A DNA stretch of 64,000 bases, from NCBI GenBank assembly GCA_903835005.1, contig CAILLK010000048.1:42788-106787 (forward strand), given 5' to 3'. The stretch is from an uncultured Bacteroidota bacterium. Its GTDB lineage: Bacteria; Bacteroidota; Bacteroidia; Chitinophagales; Chitinophagaceae. The translations under genes were made by a program, and so were the position numbers. A model generated the notes under the pieces. That model made no database searches. It saw only the letters and a list, made by a program, of their open reading frames with translations, and was not told the origin of the DNA. This document shows positions 62,984 to 64,000 of this stretch, piece by piece (position 1 is the first letter of the stretch; each line of letters starts with the position of its first letter).

Positions 62984-63691
62984 ATGCAAATCGGCATAAG
63001 AACCATCACTGGAATTATTCTTTTCACTATCCTGCTTGCTTTCCGGCAGCAGTGCTCCGCTCAGGATACCTCAGGCTTGCTATACCCGTGTGCAATACTG
63101 GTTCAGCTGAATTCTGAACACAACCGCATTGAGGCCCTTACCAGGTCACGGCAGTACAAAAAACTGGAAGAAGTAAAACAGGATGCCGCAGAAGTCATAA
63201 AACGGGTTAAACTCGACTTCCATGATCATTTCAACTATTGCACCGTATACTACTACATGGATACAAATGTAGCCCTCATTCAAAAGAAAATGTTCGATGG
63301 CATTTTGATGGATTCAGATGGGCTGCTGGTAAAAAACCCGGTCATTAACAGCAAAAATGAGGATTATTTTATCACCTTTTACGGCTCCCCGGTATCGCAG
63401 CCAAGCAACAACGAATTACAGACCGATACCTCACTCTATCAATATGACCCTCAGCAACCATTCGGCAGAGGCCTCGTAATCCTGAACGATAAATTCCTTC
63501 AGGTGACTTATTATTATAAATTGGGCCTGGACGAAATTGGGTTAGGGAGAAATAAATCAATCAAAAAATATAGTTATCGTTCCCGGAATTTCGAAATAGA
63601 GTATTATCCTTTTGCTTATTTATTCAATAAAAACTTAAAAGAAGGAAGTAACAGGAGACACTTGCACATAAATCCGGAAGACCCCAAATAA
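62984..63691 (+). CDS. Hypothetical exported protein
   Basis: A 235-residue protein with a signal peptide (ending about CSAQ). A middle region has 'QYKKLEEVKQDAAEVIKRVKLDFHDHFNYCTVYYYMDTNVALIQ', then 'KNEDYFITFYGSPVSQ' and a C-terminal 'RGLVILNDKFLQVTYYYKLGLDEIG' followed by a basic tail. I do not recognise the family. The start at 62984 is preferred because the promoter element covers the earlier candidate. The 114-bp tandem repeats follow 34 bases after its stop. Confidence 0.75.
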   Translation: MQIGIRTITGIILFTILLAFRQQCSAQDTSGLLYPCAILVQLNSEHNRIEALTRSRQYKKLEEVKQDAAEVIKRVKLDFHDHFNYCTVYYYMDTNVALIQKKMFDGILMDSDGLLVKNPVINSKNEDYFITFYGSPVSQPSNNELQTDTSLYQYDPQQPFGRGLVILNDKFLQVTYYYKLGLDEIGLGRNKSIKKYSYRSRNFEIEYYPFAYLFNKNLKEGSNRRHLHINPEDPK

Positions 63692-63724
63692 AATAGTACT
63701 GTAGCAGCAATTAAATTGAAAAAA

Positions 63725-64000
63725 CAGCTCTGAAAAAGCGATATATAATAGCCGGGGGTGAAGCCCACGGTGCAAAAAACAGCGAATACAAGCCCTGAAA
63801 GGCAATGTCGTTAAGTTAAGGATTATTAAAAACTCAAACAGCTCTGAAAGAGCGATATATAATAGCCGGGGGTGAAGCCCACGGTGCAAAAATCATCGAA
63901 TACAAACCCTGAAAGGCAATGTCGTTAAGTTAAGGATTATTAAAAACTCAAACAGCTCTGAAAGAGCGAAATATAATAGCCGGGGGTGAAGCCCCCGGTG
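63725..64000. repeat. 114-bp tandem repeat array running off the window
   Basis: Two full units and part of a third start at 63725, 63839 and 63953 (period exactly 114). Each has a short hairpin GCTCT-GAA-AGAGC (perfect in unit 2), a long hairpin CCGGGGG-TGAAG-CCCCCGG (perfect in unit 3; units 1 and 2 have one mismatch) and GCC-CTGAAA-GGC. Units 1 and 2 differ at about a dozen positions or fewer. No unique spacers of CRISPR type are present. Open frames through the array look like chance. Confidence 0.85.

Noticed and set aside
63635..63889. 84-residue ORF on the minus strand in the tandem repeats
   Set aside because: It is made by the hairpin repeats themselves ('HRGLHPRLLYIA' twice) and has no independent support.
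63725..64000. CRISPR array
   Set aside because: The whole 114-base unit repeats, with no unique spacers, and no cas gene is present.

Overview
The window looks like a chromosomal segment from a Bacteroidota species, probably of the Chitinophagaceae/Sphingobacteriia type. Five proteins end in type IX secretion (T9SS) C-terminal sorting domains. Many start codons sit just downstream of the Bacteroidota -7 element TAnnTTTG, and no Shine-Dalgarno sequences are evident. Bacillithiol synthesis genes, LytS/LytTR signalling, GWxTD, WbqC and DUF3857 proteins also fit this phylum. I see no rRNA, tRNA, CRISPR array, intact insertion sequence or prophage. The assignment rests on gene content and motifs only.

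Layout. 1-9.4 kb: a secreted NHL-repeat protein, a divergent propeller-type histidine kinase with its LytTR response regulator, a lipoprotein and a T9SS-exported subtilase. 9.4-15.5 kb: an O-antigen ligase-like protein and a GT4 glycosyltransferase (translationally coupled), a TMTC-like membrane/TPR protein, a DoxX/MauE-thioredoxin fusion and a small lipoprotein. 15.6-22.9 kb: a tightly packed operon of a TPR/MORN-repeat protein and two DUF3857 transglutaminase-like proteins. 23.1-25.0 kb: an OLD-like ATPase overlapping a DUF4276 Toprim protein, a likely two-gene defence module, ending tail-to-tail inside yajQ. 25.5-26.7 kb: bshA. 26.9-45.7 kb: two giant T9SS surface proteins (2706 and 1962 aa) that share one repeat family of about 89 aa (20 and 10 copies), separated by an arylsulfotransferase-like protein, an amino-acid permease and a Uma2 protein.

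46.1-53.2 kb: rpsP, four small or medium secreted proteins (including an HMA protein next to a Cys/His-rich peptide), radC, bshC and a polytopic membrane protein. 53.3-58.0 kb: two paralogous outer-membrane barrels, an Mpl-type Mur ligase carrying an apparent in-frame palindromic insertion, a DEDDh exonuclease and a dolichol-phosphate-mannose-synthase-like GT2. 58.0-59.3 kb: a zeta-toxin-like P-loop protein with a candidate antitoxin upstream and a small overlapping ORF downstream. 59.5-63.7 kb: WbqC, a GWxTD protein, a CDF metal transporter and a hypothetical secreted protein. The right edge holds a hairpin-rich 114-bp tandem repeat that runs out of the window.

How they fit together: most of the window serves the cell envelope (surface adhesins and protease sent out by T9SS, polysaccharide assembly, peptidoglycan recycling, outer-membrane barrels) and redox or metal balance (bacillithiol, HMA, CDF, thioredoxin fusion). 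Two compact accessory modules, the ATPase/Toprim pair and the zeta-toxin cassette, are the most likely defence or conflict systems. All functions are inferred from sequence motifs seen by eye; no database search was run.
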